DNA from: Deltaproteobacteria bacterium | GTDB taxonomy: Bacteria > Desulfobacterota > Binatia > DP-6 | Reading direction: 5' to 3' | NCBI GenBank assembly: GCA_005888095.1 | Contig: VBKF01000097.1 | Location: forward strand, 1 to 64,000 | Length of the DNA stretch: 64,000 bases | In this document: one piece after another, positions 47,470 to 55,534 of the stretch | Position numbering within the stretch: the first letter of the stretch is position 1 | Layout: each line of letters begins with the position of its first letter | Program-made: the position numbers and the translations under genes | Notes under the pieces: model-generated | Told to the model about the DNA's origin: nothing | The model's database searches: none | Seen by the model: the letters and a program-made list of their open reading frames with translations, nothing else

Positions 47470-48009
47470 CTACGCCATCCCCAGCCGCTCGCGACCCTCC
47501 GGCGAGATCATTTGCGGATTCCACGGCGGATCCCAGACGATCTCGACGTCGGCCTCCTCCACCCCGGGCAGGGCGAGCAGCTTCTGCCGGGCGTCGGCAC
47601 CGATGAAGTTGCCCATGCCGCAGCCCGGCGCGGTGAGCGTCATGCGCACGTCCACCCGGTTGCCGCCCGAGGCGCTCGGCGTGACCCGCATGTCGTACAC
47701 GAGCCCGAGGTCGACGATGTTCACCGGGATCTCCGGGTCGTAGCAGGTCCTCAGGACGTCCCAGACCTGGTGCTCGAGGTCGGGCGCGTCCGCGGCCGCT
47801 TCGGCCGGCGCCGCCACGGGCTCCTTGCCGAGCGCGTCGGCGTCCTCGCCCGCGATGCGGAAGAGGCCGCCGTAGGCGGCGGCCTGCACCGTGTACGATC
47901 CGCCGAGCGACTGCGTGATCACCACGTCCGTGCCCTTCTCGAGCGTCACCGTGTGGCCGAAGGGAATCTGTACGGCCTCGCAGTCACGCGCGAGCTCGAT
48001 TCGCTCCAT
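47470..48009 (-). CDS. sufT: Putative Fe-S assembly protein SufT
   Basis: 179 residues. The N-terminal ~65 residues (VQIPFGHTVTLEKGTDVVIT, SLGGSYTVQAAAYGGLFRI) are the SufT-specific extension. The C-terminal MIP18/DUF59 domain has TCYDPEIPVNIVDLGLVYDM and LTAPGCGMGNFIGADARQKL with the conserved Cys, and ends VWDPPWNPQMISPEGRERLG. SufT helps mature [4Fe-4S] proteins under high demand, which suits a genome rich in Fe-S enzymes such as GltBD, IlvD and NasC. No other suf gene is present in the window. Confidence 0.92.
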   Translation of the reverse strand: MERIELARDCEAVQIPFGHTVTLEKGTDVVITQSLGGSYTVQAAAYGGLFRIAGEDADALGKEPVAAPAEAAADAPDLEHQVWDVLRTCYDPEIPVNIVDLGLVYDMRVTPSASGGNRVDVRMTLTAPGCGMGNFIGADARQKLLALPGVEEADVEIVWDPPWNPQMISPEGRERLGMA

Positions 48010-48139
48010 GTGGACTCCTCCCGTCGCATTGTGGAACGATGCTCCAAGCAGCGCAAGGCGAAGGCGGGCGCGCTCCCTCGAGGCTCCAGGTGAAGCTTCT
48101 TGTACGCCGCCGCAGCCTTGATAGACACTGGCGGCGCGC

Positions 48140-49072
48140 ATGACCGTGCCCGTGGCGCTGGCCGTGGTCGGCATCTGCCTCGCGGCGCTCGCCCTCCTGA
48201 CGGCTCCGCAAGCCTCGAGACTCCTCCGCCCCGGCACCCCGCCGCCGAGACCGCGTCGCGTCTGGGTGACCCTTCTCGCCGCGCGCGAGATCGGGACGGG
48301 CGGCGCCGCGGCGGCGGCCGCGTGGGCGGCGCTGGCCAGCGGCAGGATGCCGGCATGGGCCGCGGCGGCGGCCGCCGGGGCGGCCGCCTACCTCGTCGCC
48401 GAGACGGTCGCGCCGGCGCTCGGACTCGCCATGCCCGCCGGGCTCGCCGACTGGCTTGGCGACGGCATCGACCGCCTGCTCGCCCCCCTTCGCCGGCCGC
48501 TCGAGCGCCCCGCCGTCCTGCTCGCGACCTGGCTCGCCGGCGAGCGCGGGCTCGCGCCCGCGAGCGTGCTCCGCTTCGCGGCGGACGGCGCGGTGGAGGA
48601 AGACGAGGAAGCGGCGCTCGACGCTCTCGGCCGCGAGCTGCTCGGCCGCCTGCGCGACTTCCAGCAGCGCCCCGTGCGCGCCGTCATGACGCCGCGGCTC
48701 CGCATCGTCGCCCTGCCGGTCGACCTGCCCGGGCCCGCGCTCCTCGCCACGCTGTACGAGCACCGCTTCTCGCGTCTGCCCGTATACCGCGGCGACCGCG
48801 ACAACGTGATCGGCGTGCTCTACGCCAAGGACCTCTGCGGGCTCGACGTCAAGGCGCCCGGCTTTCGTCTGGAGCCGCTCCTCCGCCCGCCTACCTTCGT
48901 GCCGGTCAGCATGCGGGCGGGTGACGTCTTCCGCGAGCTCCGCCGGAAGGTGCATCTCGCGCTGGTGGTCGACGAGTACGGGGGGATCGCGGGCCTGGTC
49001 ACCATGGAGGATCTCCTCGGCGAGCTCTTCGGCGACGTCGCCGACGAGTACCGGGAAGCCCGCGCGCGATGA
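48140..49072 (+). CDS. CBS-domain protein of the CNNM/HlyC-CorC type, first copy
   Basis: 310 residues. Two to three N-terminal hydrophobic segments (VALAVVGICLAALALLTAPQ; AAAAAAWAALASGRMPAWAA) stand in for a full DUF21 domain. A tandem CBS module occupies ~185-305: QRPVRAVMTPRLRIVALPVD, HRFSRLPVYRGDRDNVIGVL and HLALVVDEYGGIAGLVTMED, ending FGDVADEYRE. The C-terminal CorC/HlyC transporter-associated domain is missing. Full-length relatives are linked to Mg2+/Co2+ homeostasis. ATGA overlap with the second copy indicates that the two make a complementary pair. Confidence 0.8.
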   Translation: MTVPVALAVVGICLAALALLTAPQASRLLRPGTPPPRPRRVWVTLLAAREIGTGGAAAAAAWAALASGRMPAWAAAAAAGAAAYLVAETVAPALGLAMPAGLADWLGDGIDRLLAPLRRPLERPAVLLATWLAGERGLAPASVLRFAADGAVEEDEEAALDALGRELLGRLRDFQQRPVRAVMTPRLRIVALPVDLPGPALLATLYEHRFSRLPVYRGDRDNVIGVLYAKDLCGLDVKAPGFRLEPLLRPPTFVPVSMRAGDVFRELRRKVHLALVVDEYGGIAGLVTMEDLLGELFGDVADEYREARAR

Positions 49073-50229
49073 CCGCCCTCCTGGTCGCCCTCCCGTCCTT
49101 GCTCGCCGTGCGCGCGCTGGCCGCGGCGGGCGAGGTCCTCGTGGCGAGCGGGCCGCGCCGCCCGTCGCCGGTCGGCGACGCGACGCTCGCCTCGGCCGCC
49201 CGCGCCGTCGCATCCGTGGCCGGTGGCGCGGCCGTCGGAATCGCCGCGGCGCTCGTCTGGGCCTATGCCCGCCGCGGCGCCGTGCCGGTGGCGCTGGCGC
49301 TCTTCGTGCCGGCGGCGCTCGTCCTCTCCGATCTCCTGCCGCGGGGCCTCGCGCCGGGCCTGCCCGCCCACTGGCAGCGCCGCACGGAGCGCACGCTCGC
49401 CGCCCTCGCCGTCGTCCTCTGGCCGCTCGTCATCCTCCAGCGCGCGCTGGGCGCGCTCCTCGTCGGAGCCGGCCCCGGCGGACCGCTCGTGATGCTGCGG
49501 CAGCTCGGTGCCTGGCTGGCGGTGCGTCCCCAGCGCGGGGCGCTCGACGTCTCGGAGGCAGGCCTGGTGGCGCGCATCGCCCGCTTCGCCGCCAAGACCG
49601 TGCGCGACGCGCTCGTGCCGCACGTCGACGTCTGCGCCGTGCCCGACACGGCCCGCGTCGGCGACGTCGTGGCGCTCGTGCGCGAGCGCGGCTTCTCGCG
49701 CCTGCCCGTCTTCCACGAGCGGCTGTTCAACACGATCGGCACCGTGTCGAGCTTCGACCTGCTCGGCGTCGATCCGGCGCTGCCGGTCACGGCGGTGATG
49801 CACGAGCCCTTCTTCGTGCCGGAGACGAAGCCGCTCCCCGAGCTGCTGGCGACGTTGCAGGCCGAACGGCGCCACCTCGCGCTCGTCGTCGACGAGTACG
49901 GCGGCTTCGTCGGACTGGTCACGGTCGAGGACCTGGTCGAGGAGATTGTCGGCGAGATCGAGGACGAATATGATGTGCGTCGCGAGCTCTACCGGCGAGT
50001 GGCGCCGGGCGTCTTCGTGGTGAGCGCGCGCGCTCCGGTGGCCGACCTGAACGAGCGTTTCGGCTGGAACCTGCCCGTCGGCGACTACGAGACCGTCGGC
50101 GGGCTGCTCCTCGACCGCCTCGGGCGTGTGCCGAAGCCGGGCGACGGGGTGCGCGCCGGGCGCGTCCGCCTCGAGGTCACGCGGGCGAGCGCGCGTGCCG
50201 TGCTCGAGCTGCGGGTGGCGGTCGGCTGA
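49069..50229 (+). CDS. CBS-domain protein of the CNNM/HlyC-CorC type, second copy
   Basis: 386 residues. The N-terminal region has several hydrophobic helices (AVASVAGGAAVGIAAALVWA; PVALALFVPAALVLSDLLPR). A CBS pair at ~175-295 has VRDALVPHVDVCAVPDTARV, RGFSRLPVFHERLFNTIGTV and HLALVVDEYGGFVGLVTVED. The C-terminal CorC_HlyC domain has VFVVSARAPVADLNERFGW, GDYETVGGLLLDRLGRVPKP. It is the more complete of the two paralogues and is translationally coupled to the first. Metal efflux is the family expectation; larB follows directly. Confidence 0.85.
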   Translation: MTALLVALPSLLAVRALAAAGEVLVASGPRRPSPVGDATLASAARAVASVAGGAAVGIAAALVWAYARRGAVPVALALFVPAALVLSDLLPRGLAPGLPAHWQRRTERTLAALAVVLWPLVILQRALGALLVGAGPGGPLVMLRQLGAWLAVRPQRGALDVSEAGLVARIARFAAKTVRDALVPHVDVCAVPDTARVGDVVALVRERGFSRLPVFHERLFNTIGTVSSFDLLGVDPALPVTAVMHEPFFVPETKPLPELLATLQAERRHLALVVDEYGGFVGLVTVEDLVEEIVGEIEDEYDVRRELYRRVAPGVFVVSARAPVADLNERFGWNLPVGDYETVGGLLLDRLGRVPKPGDGVRAGRVRLEVTRASARAVLELRVAVG

Positions 50230-50230
50230 C

Positions 50231-50986
50231 ATGGAGCGGAGGCAGCTCGCCGACCTGCTCACCGCCGTGCGGGCGGGGGACACCTCGGTGGACGAGGCGC
50301 TCGCCCGGCTGCGCGAGCTGCCCTACGAGGATCTCGGGTTCGCGCGCGTCGACCACCACCGCGGCCTGCGCAACGGGTTCGCGGAGGCGATCCTCGGCGA
50401 GGGGAAGACGCCCGAGCAGGTGATCGCGATCGCCGAGCGCATGGTCGCGGCGGGGACCAACGTGCTGGTGACACGCCTCGAGCCCGACCCGGCCGCGCGC
50501 CTGCGCACCGCGCTCCCGGGCTTCGAGTACCACTCGCTGCCGCGGCTCGCCGTGCATCGCACGCGAGCCGTGGAGCCCGAGGGGGGCACCGTGCTCGTGG
50601 TCACGGCGGGGACGGCGGACCTGCCGGTGGCGGAGGAGGCGGCGATCACCGCGGAGCTGATGGGGAACCGCGTCGAGCGGCTCTACGATGCCGGCGTGGC
50701 CGGCATCCATCGCCTGCTCGACCGCCGGGTGCGGCTGTGGGAGGCGGCGGTGCTGATCGTCGTCGCGGGCATGGAGGGCGCGCTCCCGAGCGTCGTCGGC
50801 GGCCTCGTCGACCGCCCGGTCATCGCCGTGCCCACGAGCGTCGGCTACGGCGCGCACCTCGGCGGACTCGCCGCGCTCCTCGGCATGCTGAACACGTGTG
50901 CCGCGGGCGTCGTCGTCGTGAACATCGACAACGGGTTCGGCGCGGCCGCGGCGGCGACGCGTATCAACAGAAGAGACGCGCCGTAG
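50231..50986 (+). CDS. larB: Nickel-pincer cofactor biosynthesis protein LarB family
   Basis: 251 residues. LarB signatures: DLGFARVDHHRGLRNGFAEA near residues 36-55, EAILGEGKTPEQVIAIAERM, VVTAGTADLPVAEEAAITAE near 125, PVIAVPTSVGYGAHLGGLAA near 200, and VVNIDNGFGAAAAATRIN at the C-terminus. LarB carboxylates and hydrolyses nicotinate adenine dinucleotide at the start of nickel-pincer synthesis for LarA-type enzymes. The PurE-like fold is clear. larC, larE and larA are not in the window. It starts one base after the second CBS gene stop, so it belongs to that operon. Confidence 0.9.
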   Translation: MERRQLADLLTAVRAGDTSVDEALARLRELPYEDLGFARVDHHRGLRNGFAEAILGEGKTPEQVIAIAERMVAAGTNVLVTRLEPDPAARLRTALPGFEYHSLPRLAVHRTRAVEPEGGTVLVVTAGTADLPVAEEAAITAELMGNRVERLYDAGVAGIHRLLDRRVRLWEAAVLIVVAGMEGALPSVVGGLVDRPVIAVPTSVGYGAHLGGLAALLGMLNTCAAGVVVVNIDNGFGAAAAATRINRRDAP

Positions 50987-51006
50987 CGGCGCGTCGGTCC
51001 TCTCCC

Positions 51007-52326
51007 GTGGCCGACATCACCTCCGGGCGCACGCGCCGCATGCTGTCGGTCGGGCGGCTCACGACCTCGGTCGGCGGCAGCTACCTCTGGCAGGCGATCA
51101 AGCGCCCGTTCCAGTCGGCGTCGCGCCACGAGCGGACCCTGCTCGAGACGCACATCCGGAACGCCCAGCGGGTGGTCGCCCGCTCGAAGGAGCTGCGCGG
51201 CGCCTTCATGAAGCTCGCGCAGATGCTGAGCATGCGGAGCGACCTCCTACCGGCAGAGGCGCTCGAGGTCCTGTCCGTGGTCCAATCGTCGGTGCCGCCG
51301 ATGCCCTGGGCCCGCATCCGCAGGGTGCTGGCTGCCGAGCTCGGCGCCCCACCCGAAGAACGCTTCCGCCGCTTCGAGCGCGAGGCGTTCGCGGCCGCGT
51401 CGCTCGGCCAGGTGCACCGTGCGGAGCTCGCACGCGGGCAGCGGGTCGCGGTCAAGGTGCAGTATCCCGGCGTCGCCGCCACCGTGCAGCAGGATCTCAA
51501 GAACGTGAAGGCGCTCCTGCGGGTCTTCACCGCCATGGCGCGCGACCTCGCGCGCCAGGACGTCGACACCGGCGAGGTCGCCGCGGAGCTCGAGGCGCGG
51601 CTCCGCGAGGAGCTGGACTACCTGAACGAGGCGGCGAATCTCGAGCGCTTCCGCCGCCTGCTCGCCGACGACCCCGAGGTGGTGATCCCGCGCGTCCACC
51701 CGAAGCTCACCACCCGGCGGGTGCTGACGATGGAGTACCTCGAGGGCTACCCGATCCAGGACATCATGGCGCCGGGCGTGGACCAGGCCCTCAAGGACTG
51801 GGTGGCCGAGAAGCTCTTCCGGCTCCTCTGGCGCCAGGTCCTCGAGCTCGGGGCGCTGCACACCGACCCGCATCCGGGGAACTACCTCGTCACCCACCAT
51901 CCCCGTCTCGGCCTCCTCGACTTCGGCAGCGTGCGGCTGTTTGAGCCGGACATCCGCAGCGGCTACCTCCGCCTGGCCGAGGCCCTCCTCGCGCACGACG
52001 ACGCCGGGATCGCCGCCGCCTGCGCGGCGCTCGGCTTCATCGGCCCGCACGACGATCCGGGCCCGATGGTGAAGATCATGCACGTCGCGTGCGAGCCGCT
52101 CGAGCGCGACCTGCGCTTCGATCCGCGCGACTACGACCTCCTCGCGCGGGGTGCGCAGATGGCGGAGATCGCGCTCGCGCATCGCATCTTCCGCGCTCCC
52201 GGACACCGCGTCTTCCTCCTGCGCGCGCTCGTCGGCCTCGACGCCTATCTCAAGGCGTTCGGCACGGTACGCAACTGGCACCGGCTCTTCCGGGAGATCG
52301 TCGAGCGTGCTAACGGACACGCATGA
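51007..52326 (+). CDS. AarF/ABC1/UbiB family atypical kinase
   Basis: About 439 residues from GTG 51007; ATG 51040 is an alternative. The ABC1 signature KxGQ appears as FMKLAQMLSMRSDLLPAEAL near residue 75. FAAASLGQVHRAELARGQRV and AVKVQYPG follow, with the nucleotide-binding Lys. The catalytic loop is LGALHTDPHPGNYLV and the metal Asp is in LGLLDFGSVRLF. Family members support ubiquinone synthesis or other isoprenoid-lipid functions as ATPases. The Gly-to-Ala change in KxGQ (KLAQ) is a common bacterial variant. Its stop is part of the 17-bp stop-SD string, coupling it to the ACT-domain gene. Confidence 0.88.
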   Translation: MADITSGRTRRMLSVGRLTTSVGGSYLWQAIKRPFQSASRHERTLLETHIRNAQRVVARSKELRGAFMKLAQMLSMRSDLLPAEALEVLSVVQSSVPPMPWARIRRVLAAELGAPPEERFRRFEREAFAAASLGQVHRAELARGQRVAVKVQYPGVAATVQQDLKNVKALLRVFTAMARDLARQDVDTGEVAAELEARLREELDYLNEAANLERFRRLLADDPEVVIPRVHPKLTTRRVLTMEYLEGYPIQDIMAPGVDQALKDWVAEKLFRLLWRQVLELGALHTDPHPGNYLVTHHPRLGLLDFGSVRLFEPDIRSGYLRLAEALLAHDDAGIAAACAALGFIGPHDDPGPMVKIMHVACEPLERDLRFDPRDYDLLARGAQMAEIALAHRIFRAPGHRVFLLRALVGLDAYLKAFGTVRNWHRLFREIVERANGHA

Positions 52327-52340
52327 GCGTGAGCGAAGGA
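52324..52340. repeat. 17-bp stop-Shine-Dalgarno string, copy 1
   Basis: TGAGCGTGAGCGAAGGA gives the TGA stop of the AarF-like gene and an AAGGA five bases before the ACT-domain ATG. The same 17 bases occur twice on the minus strand at the nasC/ferredoxin junction (55487-55534). Confidence 0.7.
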
Positions 52341-52345
52341 TACTG

Positions 52346-52894
52346 ATGAGGCGCTGGTTCGCGCTCTCGGCCATCGGCCGCGACCGCCCGGGCATCGTCG
52401 CCGACCTCGCCGAGCTGATCTACGAGTGCGACTGCAACCTCGAGGACTCGAGCATGACCATCCTCGGGTCCGAGTTCGCGGTGCTGCTGCTCCTCTCGTG
52501 CGAGGGGGAGGACGTCGAGCGGCGGCTCACCGCCGGCTGCAAGCGGCTCGAGTGGGAGAGGCGGCTCACCGTCTTCTTCCGCCCGCTCGAGGGCGACGGC
52601 CCGCCGCGCCCGGCCGGGGTGCCCGGCAGCCCGATGGAGTGCGCCGTGACGGGCGTCGACAAGGCAGGGATCGTGGCCCGCGTCGCTCGGGTGCTGGCGG
52701 GCCACGGTGTCAACATCACGGCGCTCAACACCCAGTCCCGGCCCGAGCCGGAGACGGGGACGCCGATCTACACGATGCGCATCCAGATGATCGTGCCGCG
52801 CGCCGTCGACCGCCAGGCGCTGCGCGCGGAGCTCGAGCGCGTGGCCGCCGACCTGCGCGTCGAGCTGACGCTCGCCGAGACCGCAGCGGGGTAG
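52346..52894 (+). CDS. Tandem ACT-domain protein, GcvR-like
   Basis: 182 residues with two ACT domains: ALSAIGRDRPGIVADLAELI (residues ~6-80) and CAVTGVDKAGIVARVARVLA (~98-175). The GcvR/PurU-like subfamily shows exactly this tandem and the QSRPEPETGTPIYTMRIQMI strand. GcvR interacts with the glycine-cleavage regulator; others bind amino acids as allosteric modules. No gcv genes are nearby, so the target is unknown. AAGGA five bases before the ATG is supplied by the 17-bp repeat. Confidence 0.85.
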   Translation: MRRWFALSAIGRDRPGIVADLAELIYECDCNLEDSSMTILGSEFAVLLLLSCEGEDVERRLTAGCKRLEWERRLTVFFRPLEGDGPPRPAGVPGSPMECAVTGVDKAGIVARVARVLAGHGVNITALNTQSRPEPETGTPIYTMRIQMIVPRAVDRQALRAELERVAADLRVELTLAETAAG

Positions 52895-52946
52895 CGTAGC
52901 CGGTCGGCGCCGCGTCCCGGGCGCCGCCGAGCCGGCGGGTTTCGCT

Positions 52947-53180
52947 TCAGTAGCGGAGCACCAACTCGAGGTCGCCGTAGTTCGCGTCGGCCCCGCTTCA
53001 CCACCCCCCTGCCCGAAAGCATGCCCGTAGTGCGCGTACGCCGTCAGCCGCGTGAGCAGCGTCGCGCTCGCCGAGGGTCAAGGCGATCCGGTCGCGCCAC
53101 CCGCTGGCGTCGTCTGCGCCGCGGGCGACGCCCGCCGCGAAAAGACCGAGGCCCAGTACGCGGGCGATTCCTCCTCGCAT
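52947..53180 (-). pseudogene. Remnant of an alginate-export-like outer-membrane beta-barrel gene
   Basis: Three minus frames carry successive pieces of one protein. First a start and signal peptide (ARVLGLGLFAAGVARGADDA then WRDRIALTLGER). Next, one frame over, TAYAHYGHAFGQGGGEAG. Finally ADANYGDLELVLRY with a TGA at 52947-52949, the aromatic C-terminus of an outer-membrane barrel. More than 350 internal residues are missing. It lies immediately after narK on the same strand, so it was probably the last gene of the nitrate operon and may have been a nitrate-permeable porin. Confidence 0.65.
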
Positions 53181-54458
53181 TCAGCGCTGGACAACGACCG
53201 GCAGCGGGGAGTCTCGCTGCATCGGTCGGGGTCCGGTCCGGACCGCCGACCGCACGAGCCGCGCCCGCCCGCCGTCGCCCGCCCAGGTGAGCCCCCAGCC
53301 CCTGCTCACCGCCAGCACGAGCGTCATGCCCCATACGCAGACGGCCGAGAGCGCCAGGAGGCCGGTCGCATAGGTACCCGTGATGTCCTTGAGCATGCCC
53401 AGGATGGACGGGAGGAGGAAGCCCCCGAGGCCTCCTGCGGCGCCGACCAAGCCGGTGATCACCCCGATCTCCCTTTGAAAGCGCAGCGGCACGAGCTGGA
53501 AGACGGAACCGTTGCCCGCGCCGAGCAGAGCGAGCGCGGCGAAGAAGAGCGCCGTCGCGAGCCAGAGGGGAGGCAGGCTCGCAACGCCGAGGAGAAGCAG
53601 GGCCACGGCAGCGTAGAGTACCGTCAGCACGCGGATGCCGCCCTGGCGGTCGGCGAGCAGCCCGCCGATCGGCCGCATGAAGCTGCCCGCGAACACGCAG
53701 AGCGCGGTGAGGTCGCCAGCGGCGACCTTGCCCACCCCGTACTGGTCGTGGAAGAAGATGCCGAGAAAGCTCGCCAGGCCGACGAAGCCGCCGAAGGTGA
53801 TGCCGTAGAAGAGGCAGAACCAGAGCGTGTCGAGCTCCCTCAGCAGGGCGGCGTAGTCGCGGAAGCGCCTCGGCGCCGGCTGGCTCGAGCTGTCCCGGGC
53901 GCAGAGGAAGAAGACGACGGCCGCGACCGCCATCGGCACCGTCGCGAGCCCCATCGCCGCGCGCCAACCGAACGCCGCGGCCAGCCGCGGCATGAAGAGC
54001 GCGGCGAGCACGGTGCCCGAGTTCCCCGCACCCGCGATCCCCATGGCGAGGCCCTGGTGCTCCGGCGGATACCAGCGTGAGACGAGCGGCAGCGCAACGG
54101 CGAAGCTCGCGCCCGGCACGCCGAGCAGCACGGCGACCGTGAAGAGACGCCCGAGGGAATCGGCGAAGAGCCAGCCGAGGAGCAGCGGCACGAAGGTCAG
54201 GGCGATGCCGACGAGCCCCGTGCGGCGCGGGCCGAGGTGGTCGGTGAGCCCGCCCATCACGACGCGAAAGATCGACCCCCCGAGCAGCGGGGTCGCGACC
54301 AGGATGCCCTTCCACGTCGCGTCGAGCCTGAAGTCCTCGGCGATGAAGTTGCCGAGCGGCCCGAGTAGCGACCAGACGCAGAAGCTCAGGTCGAAGTAGA
54401 GGAAGGCGGCGACGAGCGTGGGCCAGTGACCGGCCTGCTTGAACGCCCTCAAGCTCAT
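53181..54458 (-). CDS. narK: Nitrate/nitrite MFS transporter (NarK/NasA, NNP family)
   Basis: 425 residues, about 12 membrane helices. The first helix has AFLYFDLSFCVWSLLGPLGN. NNP signatures with nitrate-binding glycines appear as AMGIAGAGNSGTVLAALFMP (helix 5) and ALLGAGNGSVFQLVPLRFQR (helix 11); Arg in FRVVMGGLTDHLGPR and GSFMRPIGGLLADR are the usual anion-contacting residues. It imports nitrate (or exchanges it for nitrite) across the inner membrane. The ATG overlaps the Rieske gene stop (ATGA), tying import to the reductase operon. The C-terminal ~35 residues are hydrophilic. Confidence 0.93.
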   Translation of the reverse strand: MSLRAFKQAGHWPTLVAAFLYFDLSFCVWSLLGPLGNFIAEDFRLDATWKGILVATPLLGGSIFRVVMGGLTDHLGPRRTGLVGIALTFVPLLLGWLFADSLGRLFTVAVLLGVPGASFAVALPLVSRWYPPEHQGLAMGIAGAGNSGTVLAALFMPRLAAAFGWRAAMGLATVPMAVAAVVFFLCARDSSSQPAPRRFRDYAALLRELDTLWFCLFYGITFGGFVGLASFLGIFFHDQYGVGKVAAGDLTALCVFAGSFMRPIGGLLADRQGGIRVLTVLYAAVALLLLGVASLPPLWLATALFFAALALLGAGNGSVFQLVPLRFQREIGVITGLVGAAGGLGGFLLPSILGMLKDITGTYATGLLALSAVCVWGMTLVLAVSRGWGLTWAGDGGRARLVRSAVRTGPRPMQRDSPLPVVVQR

Positions 54459-54889
54459 GACGCCGCCACTCGCACGGCCGTGAGACCCCGCCGCGGCGGG
54501 CCGAACAGCACCCGGCCGGTCCGCGCGTCGAAGGCCGCGCGGTGACAGGGGCACTCGAAGCGCGCGCGCTCGGCCGACCAGAGCACGGGGCAGCCGAGGT
54601 GGGGGCAGCGCCGGTCGAACGCCACCACGGAGCGGGGATCGAGCCGGACCACGAGGATCTCGCGCCGATCGTCGGAGGACCCTAGCGTGCGGGCCTCGCC
54701 CGGAGGCAGCTCGACACCGTCAGGGAGATGGATCGCCTCGAGCGGCCCGGGCTCGGAGAGCCGCTGCCCGATCCATTCGCCGCCCAGGGCGAGCACTGCG
54801 GTTGCCCCGGCGGCTTTGAGGAAGCGCCGGCGATCGAGGCGACGCTCGTCCGCCAGCGCAACGGGGAAAGGGTCTCGCTTCTTCAACAC
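54455..54889 (-). CDS. TAT-exported Rieske [2Fe-2S] protein
   Basis: About 144 residues with GTG start (GAGGAGG upstream); TTG one codon on is an alternative. The N-terminus [20 protein letters not shown] is a twin-arginine signal or anchor. The Rieske cluster site is [13 protein letters not shown] (C-x-H) and [11 protein letters not shown] (C-x2-H). It therefore sits on the outer side of the membrane, unlike the soluble NasG-type Rieske ferredoxins of assimilatory systems. It lies between the ferredoxin gene (7-base overlap) and narK (4-base overlap). With the NarI-like subunit it may form a quinol-oxidising module for nitrate reduction. Confidence 0.9.
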   Translation of the reverse strand: MLKKRDPFPVALADERRLDRRRFLKAAGATAVLALGGEWIGQRLSEPGPLEAIHLPDGVELPPGEARTLGSSDDRREILVVRLDPRSVVAFDRRCPHLGCPVLWSAERARFECPCHRAAFDARTGRVLFGPPRRGLTAVRVAAS

Positions 54890-55509
54890 AGCGCCTCCTC
54901 GAGATGCTGCTCGGCGGGCGTGCGCGGCGGCCGCTCCGTCGGGGTGACCGCGAGTACCCGGGTGTGGGCGGGTACCATCAGGTGGTTCTTCGTGCGCACG
55001 ACCTCGTCGCCGAACTCGAAGACGTTGAGCGACCGCGCCGAGCGCAGGTCCTCGACCTCTTCGCGGGTGCCGAAGAACAGCGCGCCCGACGGGCAGACGG
55101 TGGCGCACATGGGCTTCAAGTCCACGGAGGTCCGGTCGTAGCAGAGGTCGCACTTCATCATGAGGTCGCGCGCGGCGTGGAGCTCCGGCACGCCGAAGGG
55201 GCAGGCGAGCACGCAGTTGCCGCACCCGATGCACCGCTCGGCCATCGCCGTGAGGACGACGCCGTCGGGGTCGACCTTGATGGCGTCGGCCGGGCAGACG
55301 CTCGCGCACGCCGGGTCCTCGCAGTGCATGCACACCGTGGGCGCGGTCTGCACCGACGTCGCGCGCTCGAGGAAGTCGAGGTGGATCATGGTGTGGCCAC
55401 CGTGGCCGGGGCACTCGCTGCACGCCTCCTCGCAGGCCCGGCAGCCGATGCAGCGGTTCGGGTCGATGAAGAGCTCGCCGGTCAATCGATGTCCTTCGCT
55501 CACGCTCAC
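54883..55509 (-). CDS. Four-cluster ferredoxin subunit (DmsB/PsrB/NrfC-like)
   Basis: About 208 residues. Four Cys groups: [53 protein letters not shown] and [10 protein letters not shown]...[10 protein letters not shown], the pattern of electron-transfer subunits of membrane molybdoenzymes (four [4Fe-4S]). No signal peptide, so cytoplasmic, like the NasC partner. The start is ambiguous: a 24-bp tandem repeat carries two AAGGA sites, serving GTG 55509 (MSVSEGHRL...) or TTG 55485 (MTGELFIDP). It should bridge NasC and the membrane subunit. Confidence 0.93.
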   Translation of the reverse strand: MSVSEGHRLTGELFIDPNRCIGCRACEEACSECPGHGGHTMIHLDFLERATSVQTAPTVCMHCEDPACASVCPADAIKVDPDGVVLTAMAERCIGCGNCVLACPFGVPELHAARDLMMKCDLCYDRTSVDLKPMCATVCPSGALFFGTREEVEDLRSARSLNVFEFGDEVVRTKNHLMVPAHTRVLAVTPTERPPRTPAEQHLEEALC

Positions 55510-55534
55510 GCGATGTCCTTCGCTCACGCTCACG
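55487..55534. repeat. 24-bp tandem duplication containing stop-SD strings, copies 2 and 3
   Basis: CGATGTCCTTCGCTCACGCTCACG occurs twice exactly head to tail. On the minus strand each unit contains TGAGCGTGAGCGAAGGA. The first copy closes nasC with its TGA, and each copy offers an AAGGA for a ferredoxin start (GTG 55509 or TTG 55485). Confidence 0.85.
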
